A stretch of 64,000 nt of DNA from Bugulina stolonifera. Its lineage: Eukaryota > Bryozoa > Gymnolaemata > Cheilostomatida > Bugulidae. Each line of letters starts with the position of its first letter. Positions within the stretch are counted from its first letter, which is position 1. The translations under genes were made by a program, and so were the position numbers. Where the stretch lies: positions 16,327,072 through 16,391,071 of the forward strand of contig OW285189.1 in NCBI GenBank assembly GCA_935421135.1, given 5' to 3'. The notes below the pieces were generated by a model, which worked only from the letters and a program-made list of their open reading frames with translations, ran no database searches and had not been told where the DNA came from. Below are positions 32,825-45,365 of this stretch, piece by piece.

Positions 32825-33401
32825 CAAAGTTCTTCCACACTTTCAAATTAAACTCCTATAGGGTTTGGGTTCTTGGCATTAGACAGCGGAAATGAATAGT
32901 CAATTTCCAAAACTTTTAAAATTTATTGTCATCTTCGTCAGCAAAAACAAAGGGGTGGGAACAGAGATAAAGGCTATATTTGAAGTTTTGCAAATCAAAG
33001 TTCATCAATTAAAACCGCTGAATCAACCAAGGCTTTTAGCATCTCCTGTTTTTATTTTGTTGACAGCTGGCTAAGTCATGTTTTAAAATACCTAATTATT
33101 ATTAAATGGAATACTAAGTGATGTTTATCAAATACTTGTTGCTACCTGCAATACAGTATTTCTATCTCCTCAACTGCCAACATCAATACAGGACATGTAG
33201 CCTATGCCTGTGTTATACAGTAGCAGTAATATGTGTTCAGATTTATATAACAATATGTATAATATACATGTACATTGTAAAAAGGCCAATTCCTGCAGGC
33301 TAATCTGTTTGAATAATCTGTAAAGAAGCTGTGTTAAATATCTTCAAGGCTTGCAAGTTATACATAATTACAAAGCTGTAAACTAACTCTTTCTAATGTT
33401 A

Positions 33402-33650
33402 TCAAAAGACATAATATGCAATGTGCATTTTAGCATTTATAGCTTCTTGAGTCACAGGTGAGATGTCATGTTTCATTAGGTTCTGTATATATGTAATTGA
33501 CCCTGAGAAATAGCGTGTTGTTGGACTGAGACAGTCAAACTCTAGTACACTCACACCTTGACGACATATTAGGGCATACAAGAGAGATGATCCTGCATGA
33601 AATGTGTCAAAGGGTGGAGTGAAAGCTCCTCTTCCAACTGGACCATCGAT
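33402..33650 (-). pseudogene. Family X fragment, copy at 33.5 kb
   Basis: Minus-strand frame with GPVGRGAFTPPFDTFHAGSS, LICRQGVSVLEFDCLSPTTR and LMKHDISPVTQEAINAKMH. It is nearly the same extent as the 29-kb copy, and both lack the downstream part seen at 5.2 kb. The conserved boundary suggests either an exon end or a common truncation. Confidence 0.5.
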
Positions 33651-34960
33651 ACATACATGTATGTTTACAGAAGAGAAATAAAAAACATTTGTTGCGAACC
33701 AGTTTATAGTATGGGACAATGAATAAAAGTCTGAATGACTTTGTAAGTACAAAGTTACTAGTAGCGAGGCGCAGATGACTGATTGCAAACCAAATCATCG
33801 CAACTTTGAGCAATACCACTCCAACAAAGTTTTCCCACACTGATGTCTACCACAACGGGTGGCTCCTGGAACTATTCACAATAAAATTCTTATTCCAGTC
33901 AACAACTACAATACAGTCAAACTCAGCATATATAGAAATATATTTAGCCTACATTACAATCATATACTGTACATTTAGGTTCTAATATTTGACATATTAT
34001 TATGTACATTTAGGTTAAAATATTATACAACTAACTAGATATCAGCACCATTCGAATGGTGTGCAAATTTAAATAGGATATATATGCAACGTACATCAAC
34101 TTGGGTCCAATTAGTAAGGTAGTAGTACTACTACAGCTCTTCATGGATGTTACAATAATTAAAGGGGAAAATCACAAATTTTGAAGTGATTCTAAAGTGA
34201 TAGTTCGAAATCTGGCGGTTCCAGACGTCATTTCCACAAATATCAAAATCCGCGTTTTTATCCAAAAAATCGGATTATCTGATTGGTCATGGGCGCATCC
34301 TTATTGGTAGTCTAAGATCTGCAGACTTACACCGATATGCGAGGTGACTAATATATGCCCCGTTAAAACCACTATATTGCTATAGCCGTGCTGTTTCCGG
34401 TGAGTTTGCGCATTCGCAGTTTAGTGGTTTGCTACGGCCACTTGTGTTTTTTTTGTAATTTCCAAAGTTTTCTGCTACTTACACTTACTTGTCTTTTATA
34501 CCGACTAATAGCTCATGGCATATTCTACAATGCATATTCATTCGTCGGTAAGAAATCAAATCAAGTTATATTATAATAAGTATTTGTTCATTCTTTTCTA
34601 ATCTTACTAGATTATTTCCCACCGACTCTGACTGACAGTCACTGCAGTTCCACTGAACTATAAAAAAACGCTAGTAGTATAGTTACTAATCAGTTATAAG
34701 TAAATAACGTTAAACAACTTACTACAATTAATAATTATAATTACAATATAAAGAATGTTCTTTATATTATAATTATATTTATTAATTAATAAAAAAAATT
34801 GCAATTAGAAATTATTTTATATTATTAATTATAATTATTATTATATAACTTCTAATTTCAATTTGTTTAAAATAATTATTTATCATCAATTATATTTGTT
34901 TTTATTTACTTATACACGTAATTAATAACTGTACTACCATGGGTTTCATTGGTAGTTCAG

Positions 34961-35096
34961 CGGAGCTAGCAGTGACTCTCAGTCAGATTCGGAGCTAGCA
35001 GTGACTCTCAGTCAGATTCGGAGCTAGCAGTGACTCTCAGTCAGATTCGAGCTAGCAGTGACTCTCAGTCAGATTCGAGCTAGCAGTGACTTTCAG
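34961..35096. repeat. 27-29-bp tandem repeat (GAGCTAGCAGTGACTCTCAG)
   Basis: Five copies: the first three carry CGGAGC, the last ones CGAGC, with the final copy truncated and altered (TTTCAGTAAG). Flanking 34160-34620 has two ATTGG motifs (about 34280 and 34300) and a GACGTCAT, but I could not identify a gene. Confidence 0.85.
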
Positions 35097-35366
35097 TAAG
35101 TTTCTGTGGGAAATACAACATGAACTCAAGCTGCGATAAAATCACTTTTATTTCTTTAGCATCAGATTGCTGTTGACTAGACACAAGAAAAATGAATCAC
35201 CAGTTAGGCCTACTGCTTACTTGCCACTGTAAATAAATGATTCAAAGTTAAACAATCAATTGAAGGCAATTCAAATCAGTATAATAATATATCTTTCAAT
35301 TTATTTAGTGTGTTACTTTTGCCAAAACATAGGCTAAATATAAATGATGAAAGCTATTAGTTAGAG

Positions 35367-35555
35367 ATGGTAAAGCAACATTTCCGAAAAAAAAAACAGT
35401 TTCAGCAGGACGTTTCTCAACTGTGTAGATTACATTTAGTAGAATACAAATCACCGATAATTAAGCTTGATGAAATGAAAAATTAATATTAAAAAGGAAA
35501 ATTAGTGGGTGGGGTTAGGAGAGGTTTAGTTTTGAACTGTCTTTTTCCCATTGTA
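35367..35555. mobile_element. Diverged MITE of the GACAGTTCGAAAC family, copy 2
   Basis: Starts GGTAAAGCAACATTT and contains AACTGTGTAGATTACATTTA, the same interior marker as copies 1 and 4 in reverse orientation. It ends near TTTTGAACTGTCTTTTTCCC. Shorter and more diverged than the others. Confidence 0.45.
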
Positions 35556-36041
35556 TTGGATTGCAGTACTTCACTTCACCTCTATACTTTCCTGGTGTTC
35601 TATTTCTTTCTTTACTGCCTATTTTAATTTTATTTTAATCTTGCTAATTTTCATTTCATGGCGTGCATTCAGATAAATAAAATTAAAATAAGCAGTAAGT
35701 AAGCCCAATGACTGAAAGAAAAAAACAGAGATGCCAGACTCGAGTTAAAGACTCTCACTCTAAAGACTCTCACTCGAGTAAATTCAAGCAACATTTTATG
35801 GATTATTAGAAAGACTCGTTTCCAAAATAAAACTTGCAAACATCTCTGGAAAAAAACTAGTATCCTATGCATGTTTGTGCAATATTATGAATCTGTTCCA
35901 AAATACTGACCATTAAGAAATTTGCTTAAGCCTCAGTGACTGTGACAAACCCTATTGATACTCTTAGCTATTGTCTATCAGTACATCCCTCAGGAAAATT
36001 ACCATATAGGTTATCGAAGGATTGAAAGGCGATGCAAAATC

Positions 36042-36073
36042 TGGTTGTTCTAGGGGGTACCCTAGAACAACCA
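36042..36073. repeat. Perfect 14-bp hairpin with 4-nt loop
   Basis: TGGTTGTTCTAGGG, loop GGTA, then the exact complement CCCTAGAACAACCA. It is followed by GTGTCAATAAATTTTTG. A hairpin of similar design at 57916-57950 is followed by ATTGACATATTTTTGC, suggesting ends of related elements. Function unknown. Confidence 0.7.
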
Positions 36074-37565
36074 CAGTGTCAATAAATTTTTGTAAAATGA
36101 CAACTGTGGCTGTTATATTATTATATAGCTACAAGTACATTGCGTCATGAATGAACGGTCTATTGATTGCAGGCCAGTTGGATCAGCTTTGAGTGGGGGT
36201 GGACAACTGATTATTTGGTTTCAAATGATAATATGGCTAAATTTGATTCATATTTTTCTTGTGCAAGTAGTTTTGATGTTCTTCTACTTCTTATTCACAT
36301 TTGCAGTACCTTTGGTATGTTGATCATAGTCTATGCAGTAACTTCTAATTTTGTCAATGTTACCCCCAACAGCAAGCATGCTTTAGCTCAGGTTTCTTAG
36401 AAGCAATGCTCTTTTGACTAGGGCATCAACCATGAGGCCCATTATAAATAAGTGGAAAGGACCTAAAGGCTATTTATTATTAATAATGTAATTGTCTTCT
36501 CTTGAAATGAGTTTTCCAACCTCCATCTTGCATATTATGCAGACTGCTTCAGTTTCAGTTTGTTTCTTTGTCCTACTGCTTGAACTTTAGAATGGAACCA
36601 GCTGTTGGCTGAAAAGGGAGAAGTTCAGCATTAGCTTCACAAATCACTTACTTCTCAAACTCTGACTATCACTGTGTAGTATTTCTTTAGTGCAAATTGC
36701 AATCATTTATAATGATAATTATATATAATATTCAGTAATATTTATATTCTATTCTGTTGAGTATTTTTATTTTTATTTTAGACCTACTCGATACTTACAC
36801 TATTACTATACTTTTACTAAACTACATGTGATTTTAATTCCCCATAGTCATTATCATATATAATTATGCTATAGAAGCCATATGATGTGGTATGACATAT
36901 GAATAATTTATGCAATATTATTACATAACTTTAAGATAATCAACCCAATGCGTGAATTTCAATATAAATTAAATTTATAATAATATAATAATAATAATAA
37001 TCATTATAATATAATTAAATAAATAGTCAATAGTTTAAATGATTTTAACAATTATTCATATTGATATTGTTTAAAATAATATAAAAAATAGTGTAAAATA
37101 AGTATAATTATAACAATCATATTTTAGGCCTAAATGTCTACCAATTTTATTTTTGAATTAGAATTTATTATTGTTTTCATTTGCCAACATCGTAAATGGC
37201 TAAAAACTGAAAAGAAGTAAGCAGACACAATAATCTCCATATGAATGCGGGCATTATATTACTAATTTAAATTCTTATACTAGCATATGGTATAGGTCCT
37301 TATGCGTACTATTAGTATTATAAAATTTAATAATGTAATACTCGTATGAACAAATAATTAAATTAAATTATTATTGGTAATAGGCCTAATTACAGCATAG
37401 TTATATAAAAACAAATTATAGTAAATAATAAAATGTGATTAAATTTTAATTTTTTATTAAATTGTTTACCCTGTTAATAACATAAATGCTGAAAACTAAC
37501 TTTAAAGGTAATATTAATTGAGTATTTAATAAGGCCTTTTACTGTGTAAGCCCTATCTTTACAGT

Positions 37566-37808
37566 GGTAAAGGGGCATTTCAAAAAGACAGATAAAACAG
37601 GACATTTCACTACCGGACTGTTCGAAACTGTTTTGGTTATTTTTAGAGGAGCACAACTTACATACAATTAATTTCAAATAAATAAAAGATAATTTTGAAA
37701 ATAGAAATTATTTGAAGTCTAGGGTTTAGAGGTTTCAAACTGCCTGGTGTTGAACTGTCCAGTTTCGAAAGGTCCTGTTTTGAACTGTCCTTTTCAAACA
37801 GTCACAAA
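37566..37808. mobile_element. MITE of the GACAGTTCGAAAC family, copy 3
   Basis: Begins GGTAAAGGGGCATTTC; the right half has three tandem variants of GAACTGTCCAGTTTCGAAA. The right terminus is degenerate, running into AATCCCCCCC. The interior marker is less clear than in copies 1 and 4. Confidence 0.55.
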
Positions 37809-37879
37809 ATCCCCCCCAATCGTGCAAATCAATTTTTTGAAAGTTTCCAAGTTGTAGTAGGCCTAAGTTTTATCATGTA

Positions 37880-39026
37880 AGGCAGCAGAGCTGGGTCCAA
37901 GTCATAGGTTTGACTTGACAAGAATTTAATTCACTAGTCGACTTGATTTGGACTTGCCAACTTGGTGACTTGACTTTGACTTGCACATCAATGTGACTTC
38001 ACTTGACTTAATTTGAAAATCTGAATTACTTGTGACTTAGGACTTTGAATTGGGGTATACCAAGTCAATGTGACGGATAAAATTGTGTACACCGTTTAGC
38101 CAACATAAAAAAAAGTCTTAATTGTCTACCCACATATCACTTTCCTCAGAGTATATCAGGGTTAGGGGTTTGAGACTATGCACTACAATATGAACTAGTT
38201 TGGAATTACAGGGTAGCTAGTTGACACCCCCTTATCGTGTGCTGCTTACGTCCGATTAAACACTGTATCACCATTACTAATGTACAATACCACATGACCA
38301 GTCTAGATATCAGTGCCAATATCATTCATTACATCATCTATAGACTGGTTCTTTATCATAGTTGAATGGCATGCATACCCGGCTAAACTTTTGCATGGTT
38401 TGAAACAGAGTTGTGTCCCAGTCGACTTGCAAGTCAACAAGTCAAACCATTTTTTAAAACTTTGGAGGCAAGTCAAGTCCATGTCGAGTCAGTGCTACCT
38501 TAAGTCAAGTCAGCTGTCATGCAAGTCACAAGTCAAGCTCAAGGCCGCTTGTCTACTTGCAAGTTGAAATGCAAGTCAAGTGGGAGACAACTTCAAGATT
38601 AATGTACATCTTTCCAAACATCACTTTTTTTCTTTTAGTAGACATTCCAATGCATGAAAAACCATGCCAAAATGTAGTTGGATGGGCATGTATGCTAGAC
38701 ATTAATTATGGCAACTAGTCTATGTATGTAGCAATATTGGCACTACAGTTGAGACTGGTCATGTAGTATTATATACAGTATTGGTGACGGTGATACTGTG
38801 TTACATAGCATATAAACAGAACATGGGACAGTACAGAGTGTCCACTGGCCAGTCCTGCAATTCCAGTCTACGTATTGTAGTTTAATTGACTAATTATTGC
38901 ATTGTGCATTGTATTCACTACTTACACCATACTACTTGCACTACTTTATTCTCCACATTGACTTGACAGAACCCAAGTCAAAATCACAAGTCATTGCTGC
39001 GTCCAAGTCAAGTCACATTGATATGC
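37880..39026. mobile_element. CAAGTC-rich foldback element, cut by assembly gap
   Basis: Dense ACTTGACTTG / CAAGTCAAGTC repeats occur at 37895-38060, 38400-38585 and 38965-39020. Two interior arms (about 38265-38345 and 38700-38800) are inverted copies of each other, for example CCACATGACCAGTCT against AGACTGGTCATGTAG. The right terminus falls in the N run, so ends and target duplication cannot be checked. Confidence 0.55.
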
Positions 39027-39226
39027 NNNNNNNNNNNNNNNNNNNNNNNNNNNNNNNNNNNNNNNNNNNNNNNNNNNNNNNNNNNNNNNNNNNNNNNNNN
39101 NNNNNNNNNNNNNNNNNNNNNNNNNNNNNNNNNNNNNNNNNNNNNNNNNNNNNNNNNNNNNNNNNNNNNNNNNNNNNNNNNNNNNNNNNNNNNNNNNNNN
39201 NNNNNNNNNNNNNNNNNNNNNNNNNN
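39027..39226. other. Assembly gap of exactly 200 N
   Basis: A fixed-size run of N, as inserted by scaffolding programs; the true distance is unknown. It abuts a repetitive foldback element, a plausible reason for the break. Orders and orientations across it rest on scaffolding only. Confidence 0.95.
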
Positions 39227-40059
39227 ACACTTGGCAGCTACCAGAAAGTGTGGTTCCAACATCAAAGGAAGAGTCAGACTTAAGTGGGAGCAAATCCTAT
39301 GGAGCTGTAAGCAAAAATTTCCTAGTGTATTATTGTACTTAGGATGCCTGCCTGGTTGGTCAAAACTAGATTAAACCTATATTAGTAGGCTAAATGTGTC
39401 ACCTATGACTAAAATTGTTTAAGGTAAACAGACAGGATAGGCCTACTTGACCTGCATTTCAGCCATGCAATGCCCTAACCAACATGTATTACAAAGTGTA
39501 TAAATTTACACCTAGTAGTATATATTTGTAAAGAACATGCATGCTGTCAAACTACTTTGGGTTGTGATTGAACATCATGGCATTTCTGACAGAGTCATGT
39601 TTTTTTTCATTTATTTATATTAGTTTATGTCATCATTATTCAAATAGTAGTGATATTAAAATAAGGTAATAGAACATGGGGCTAATCAGATAGTTCGAAA
39701 CTAGAGTTGTGACAGCCCCATTCCAGAGGTTCGCCAGCCACAGAAGGCTGACACATGCAACCAGGGACACACGCTGTGCCCACCCACTATGCATCAAGCT
39801 CCCAGAGATGAGCAGCCAGGTGTCCCGCATAGACCCCACCGCGGAGGCCTTGTAGGTCCCACGCATGCTCACCAAATAGATTAGCGGCAGTAAAATAAAT
39901 AGACCTCTTTCCCAGTTCCGAATTAACTTTAATTGATTTCAGTGGATTTTTCAATGTCATGGGGTGTACAGTCTCAATTAAATTAAGATTATTAAGTTGA
40001 TTGTTAAAGTTGACCTTCTTTGCAAACCCACTATTTAGCACCATGGCTGTCATAGCTTT

Positions 40060-43000
40060 ATAACCATATCTAAACTGTTAGTGGAGTAACTATCTCATGC
40101 TAAACTGCACGAAAAGTAGTCAAAAATGGTTAAAATTTCCATGATAATGTTTGCAGTGAGAGTTACCCACCCTTACTAATAATGTCAATTCGCATAAATT
40201 GTATCCGATTTTCTCAACTTTTTCACGCTGTACATTGTATCAAATAGTCAAACCTGCTATCATAGTAAACATGTCTTTGTATAATATGTATTTCTAGGTA
40301 ACACAAGCATGTGGGGGAGAGACTACTCTGATTCTATTTAGATACATGGGAGATCTTCTAATGACTTTAGAGAAAAGCTAACTATGTCTATCATGCTCTT
40401 CGCAGGGTTGTTTGTTAGTAAGTGAAAATTTGGCTAATGAACTTAATAGAAAAATGGTAGCCGGTTGTTTTACCATTCTTGTCATAGTTATGGGTGCACA
40501 AAATTAGTTTAGATTGCAGGTCAACTACACCTTGTTTGCACAACAACCTCTCACAGTTGCAACTTAGCTTATACACATACTTAGATGATTGCCTTTCTCA
40601 TGTATTCACAATAATATAGATCTCTGTTGACACGTACAAATAGTCTCTAACAATCAAGCAGTCCCGTGTAACATATTTCTGATCGAGTATTTATGTCAGT
40701 TCAGTCATTCATATTGTATCTTTCTACAAAATTATGAGATACCATGCTCCATGATCCCGCAGAGTTTAAAAATAGATATTTTGATAGAACCCCTAGTTTT
40801 ATTATAAGATATTGGCATGGGTTAATTAATGTAATGATAGAGGGTAGCACTAGCCCTATTGTATAATTTTATTTCTACTGTTTCTACATTTAATCCTAGT
40901 GGCCAGGTGAACTGTCTGCATAAGTAATGATGATCAACCTTTTGTTGTTTTATGTTTCAGTAATGATGGGCTTACGAAGAAGAAAGATACTTCACTCATA
41001 TGCTCCCTTTCCTACTAATGGATTCAACTAACAGGTACTGTATGTCACAATTAAAATAAATGATATATTTGTACAATGTAGGTCCTAAATCAGAGGTATT
41101 CAATTCAAATTTTAATAAATGTACATGTATGTTTGGTACATGCATGTGCAAGTCCCTGGCTTAGCAATCATTTATTGTGTTTTATTGTTATTCATAGTCT
41201 TGGCCAGCAATCTGAAAATTTCAGCAACTGATGCCTGCATTTGTGCTGCATTAATGTCGTATTCAACCACATTGCATGCAGTTTTACAAACTGAAATGCA
41301 TGTGAACACACAGCCATATTATATGTATACATGTAATATCGCTAGTACCTGGCAATGTACCTGGCCGCTATGTACCTGGCCTCTAGCTTGGGGGTCCAGT
41401 CACCTGTTTGATCCTCAACCCATGTAATTGCAATCAATAAGAAGCTGGTAGAATTAGTCATGTAATTAGTTAGTATTATTTAGTGTCAGTAAAAGGGTTC
41501 TGCTGGTAAGCAGTAGTCATTCTGCCAATGTTGCACCAACATTCATCAACATAGCCTCTACAAAGTTGTGATTTTCTTCTGCAAATTGCAGTAATAAAAT
41601 TCTGATTTTCATTTGCAGAATAAGAAGAGATTACAGAGGAAGGGAAAAGGAAAGAAGTATAATAATTCAATTATATCTATGTAATTATTGTAATAAACAG
41701 GTTGTAATAAAACAAGTATTCAATACAAATTATGTTTATCTGTCTATTTACATGTACATGTATGTTAGACTTATACTACAGCTGGAACTACTAGGCAGGT
41801 GTCGAAAATATGTACAAAACAGTTGCCTTCTGTGAAAGAGCATTAAGGATAGCAGAGTTTATTTTTTCACGCTACTATGGTGTACAAACAATGCCAATCC
41901 TAGCCCAAACCACTAGTGACTTCTTCACAAGTCATGATCATGAGTTCATAACCAATTTAAATTTGAATTGCTTCTAGAATCAGTCTTTCTGAATGTACAT
42001 GTAAGTAAAGTATTTCTACCAAGTTCATTCTACAGTAGGAGCGTAACAAGACTCCAGAAGCCAAGCCATAGTTGATAATGTTGTTAAATATCATGACACA
42101 GCAATACTATGATACAAGTGTCAATGCTATAGGCTTCTGGGCTAATGCATGTGCTATTTTTCACAATGTTTCTGGGTTGTCTCCTCTCTCTCAAATGTTA
42201 TGCAGGGAATAAAACATCCAAGTGTTAAATTATGTGGATTTAACATGCATATTTGACCAAGTACAAAAGTGCTCCAACTACTATTAGTACGAATATCATT
42301 TACAATGCACGTGTCAGCAGCTACGTGTATGTATACTGCAATTGTTCAGCTGTGGAGGAGGGAGGACAACTACTAAATATATACATGAAATAATTGAAAG
42401 CCTCCTACAGAAAGCAAGTATAATATTAGATGCTGGTTTTCAGTATGTCCCATCTACACTAATGGTTGCCCTCTCTTTTACACAGCTGAGTAAACACAGT
42501 TGCTACAAAAACAGTGCATCTCCTACCATATTTTTGTAACTTACATAATATACATGTACATGTATGGTATTGCGTTCATGCATCCATGGTGTTCCTCTTA
42601 GAGCTGCTAGCAAGATACATGCACATGTACATTTGTATATTCTGAACTGAAGTTGTATTCTCTTTACATGTATGTGACATCTATAATTTTATTTTTCTGT
42701 TGTTTTAATGGATCGATCAACATGTACATGTAGGTATTCTTGGTAGATTAGGCTTACTTTAGTCGTTGTCTGCTGGAAGAATGTACTAAAAATTGCGTTC
42801 ATGGGTAGTACACAACCTGAAGCTATACAATATGCTAAAATAAACACTGAGAGAACCTTCAATCTTTTGTTTATGTATGACCTACTGCTGCTGGTCTCAC
42901 TAGAATAGTTATTATGTCCGATATACAATGTACGTATGTCTCTCACATTTACATGGTTATGATCTGTGTGATAGATTCGGCTCTGTCTGTCTATTCTAAC

Positions 43001-45230
43001 TACCCTAATTGCTTCGGTTCTGCAGGGAACATAAGTTTGGATAGTCTGTTAGATTGTTAGATAATTGTACACAGTATGTTTTACATTATGCATGTACACT
43101 GCTAGTACATGACTCTTATTATGAACAATATGTGATGTACATGTACATGTTATACATCGTATATTATGTAAAACATTTTGAGAGGTCTGGTGTTGTTATT
43201 CAATGTACATGTACATGTATAAGAGTGTTATAATCCAACATGTAGGTATGTAATTCTTCAACTCATTGTCTCAACAACAACAAAGATCTCTAAGGCAGAG
43301 AGAAAAAGTGCAGAACACATGTCACAAGGGCCCCTGTGGCTAATAAATTGTAGATATACTGTATATCAAAGAGGAGCAGGGATCAGCCCTGGCCACCTTT
43401 GTTGAACTACATGTAATAATATTGATAGACCAACTGCTGTTAGTACTTCCTCGTTCTCAATTATTTGCAAGCAAGGCAACAGGTAGTGCAAGAGAAAGGA
43501 ATGACATGTACTTTCATGCCTTAGCCTACTCTAACTAATAGTACCACGTAGGTAAATGTGTTACTGCAACTGCAGCCCTTTCAAGCAGGTATTGCAATAC
43601 ACTTCAATTTGAGAAGCTAAAATATTTGATATTATTAACTTCCATATGACATGTATAATTGTACACCTGTCTACATGCACATCACATAATCCTAATATTC
43701 TCAATACATGCAAGTGCAATGTAAGGATGGGACAGAATAAGTCTGTGTCATTTCATATACATTGTACATGTACATTTACGTACATGGTAGATGTACAATG
43801 TACATGTATCACATGCATAGCTGTTTCTCATCTATTCATGGTGGTGTATGATTTCACCACATTTTCACTACTGCTCTTCAGTCACTGCCCATTAAACCCA
43901 GCATGAACAGTGGTGCCCCAAAACCTAAACAGAGAGTTCTTGAGCTGTCATTTTAACCTGTTTTGCTGTGATGTTGCTGCTCTTGTTTTGGTTGAAGAAT
44001 ACAGACAGGGAGCTTCATCCTACATGTACATACTAGATGCACACAGACTTATAGAATATAATTTATAATACAGTGAATTGTGAATAGGCTACACATAAAA
44101 ATATGAAATCATAACTTAACCCTTTCTCAGGAAGATTCTTTATTAATATTGAATGTATTTTGGAGAAATACAATTCATAGGCACAAAACTATTGATTGCA
44201 GTTGGAAGTCGTCCTCTCTCAATCTATTTTGTTTCATTTCTACCAGTAGGAGACAGATGGAAAGTGAGAGGATAACTTCTCTCTATGATCATTATTGAAT
44301 GAAGGCCCTTGCTCCTGAAGAATAATTATTATTTAGATTGCAAATTTAGTTAGAATTGCAACATGTATATCAAGTTGATACTCCTAGATTTTGTTCATTC
44401 ATCAGAAAATTGTTGTAAATAGAAGTTGTCCTCTCTCTCACCATTTGTGTTTTGCTGGTAGAAGTTGAACATAACTGGCTGAGAAAGGCTAATTTATAAT
44501 TACAATAAATAGCTAATGAGTGCCCAGTAGACAATGCACATGCAAGGCTGGGTGTTTTCTGTACTGCTGATGGTCAGTGTGTGAAGAGAGGACAACTACT
44601 AATACACCAAGGTCTAACTACATGAACTGCTATTTCCTACTAACAATGAACAGCTAGCGAATGAGATTGTGCCTACGTTCAAGAGCAAAATTCACTCTGT
44701 TTGGCAATGTTAATTATTGTGCATTTTAGTGATGCTGTTGCATTAGTTAATGTTGCAGTGTTGGGCACCCTATAACCTGTAGTTGGGAAACATTGCATCA
44801 TTGGGTGATGTAATTATCATAAAGTGAAATAATAAAACATTATTGTAATGGCTGTGCGCCACAGGCCAGCCACTGCTAACTTGTAAGAGTAGAGAGATGA
44901 TAACTTCTTATTGGTTCAAGCCACCCTAAGTAGGTACTGGGTTTGCTGCTATCCTATGTGCTCCCAGATCAACTATTCAGTGGTATTTAGTAGTTTAAGT
45001 AGAATAGTGTATTGTGTGAAAAACACTATCTAGGTATAACAATGATTCCTCTGTACAATGAAATTGTCCTTTTCTATACTCTGTAGTACTGAGACGAGAA
45101 TACACAAGTAAGTATAATAATATAAATATCACAGATAAGATAATGGGTGATTATTGCATAACAATTACATAATAGATTAATATGGATGATAGCCATCTAA
45201 CCACTTGGCCTGGCCTGCTTAGTGTCCTGT
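40060..45230. other. No gene identified; AT-rich with ACATGTAC words
   Basis: Short ACATGTACATGT palindromic words recur (for example 42550, 42720, 43140, 43205, 43765, 43800). A motif GAGGACAACTACT appears at 42352 and 44590, with related forms near 44210 and 44420. Intron-like splice motifs can be found but no linked coding exons. It could be intergenic or a long intron. Confidence 0.4.
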
Positions 45231-45269
45231 CACAGACACAGATTAACATAGAGCTGTCTGGTAGGTCCT

Positions 45270-45365
45270 ACTGCGGTCAGTGTCAAGGGCAGCGTTAGTG
45301 TCAAAGGCGTTAGTGTCAAAGGCGGCCTCAGTGTCAAGGGCGGCCTCAGTGTCAAGGGCAGCCGG
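45270..45365. repeat. ~18-21-bp tandem repeat (GGCCTCAGTGTCAAGG)
   Basis: Five imperfect copies of GCGTTAGTGTCAAAG / GCGGCCTCAGTGTCAAGG. The plus-strand open frame through it (SRAAL/SVSRAA repeats) is probably a by-product of the repeat period. Confidence 0.7.

Noticed and set aside
39226..39310. Possible exon just right of the gap (TWQLPESVVPTSKEESDLSG then a GTAAGC donor).
   Set aside because: Its beginning is lost in the gap and no partner exon could be found; too weak to call.
39787..40053. Minus-strand frame containing NSELGKRSIYFTAANLFGE, faintly like the end of a LINE reverse transcriptase ORF.
   Set aside because: The resemblance is a short pattern only, without catalytic motifs or element ends.
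40940..41035. Acceptor-like TTTATGTTTCAG followed by a short frame and a GTACTG donor.
   Set aside because: Only about 20 codons, with no linked exons; common by chance in AT-rich sequence.
42689..42946. Minus-strand frame with a hydrophobic stretch resembling a GPCR helix.
   Set aside because: No second helix, no NPxxY-type motif and no splice context.
44117..44492. Possible MITE with ends CCCTTTCTCAG and CTGAGAAAGG.
   Set aside because: The inverted match is only about 11 bp and no target duplication is visible.
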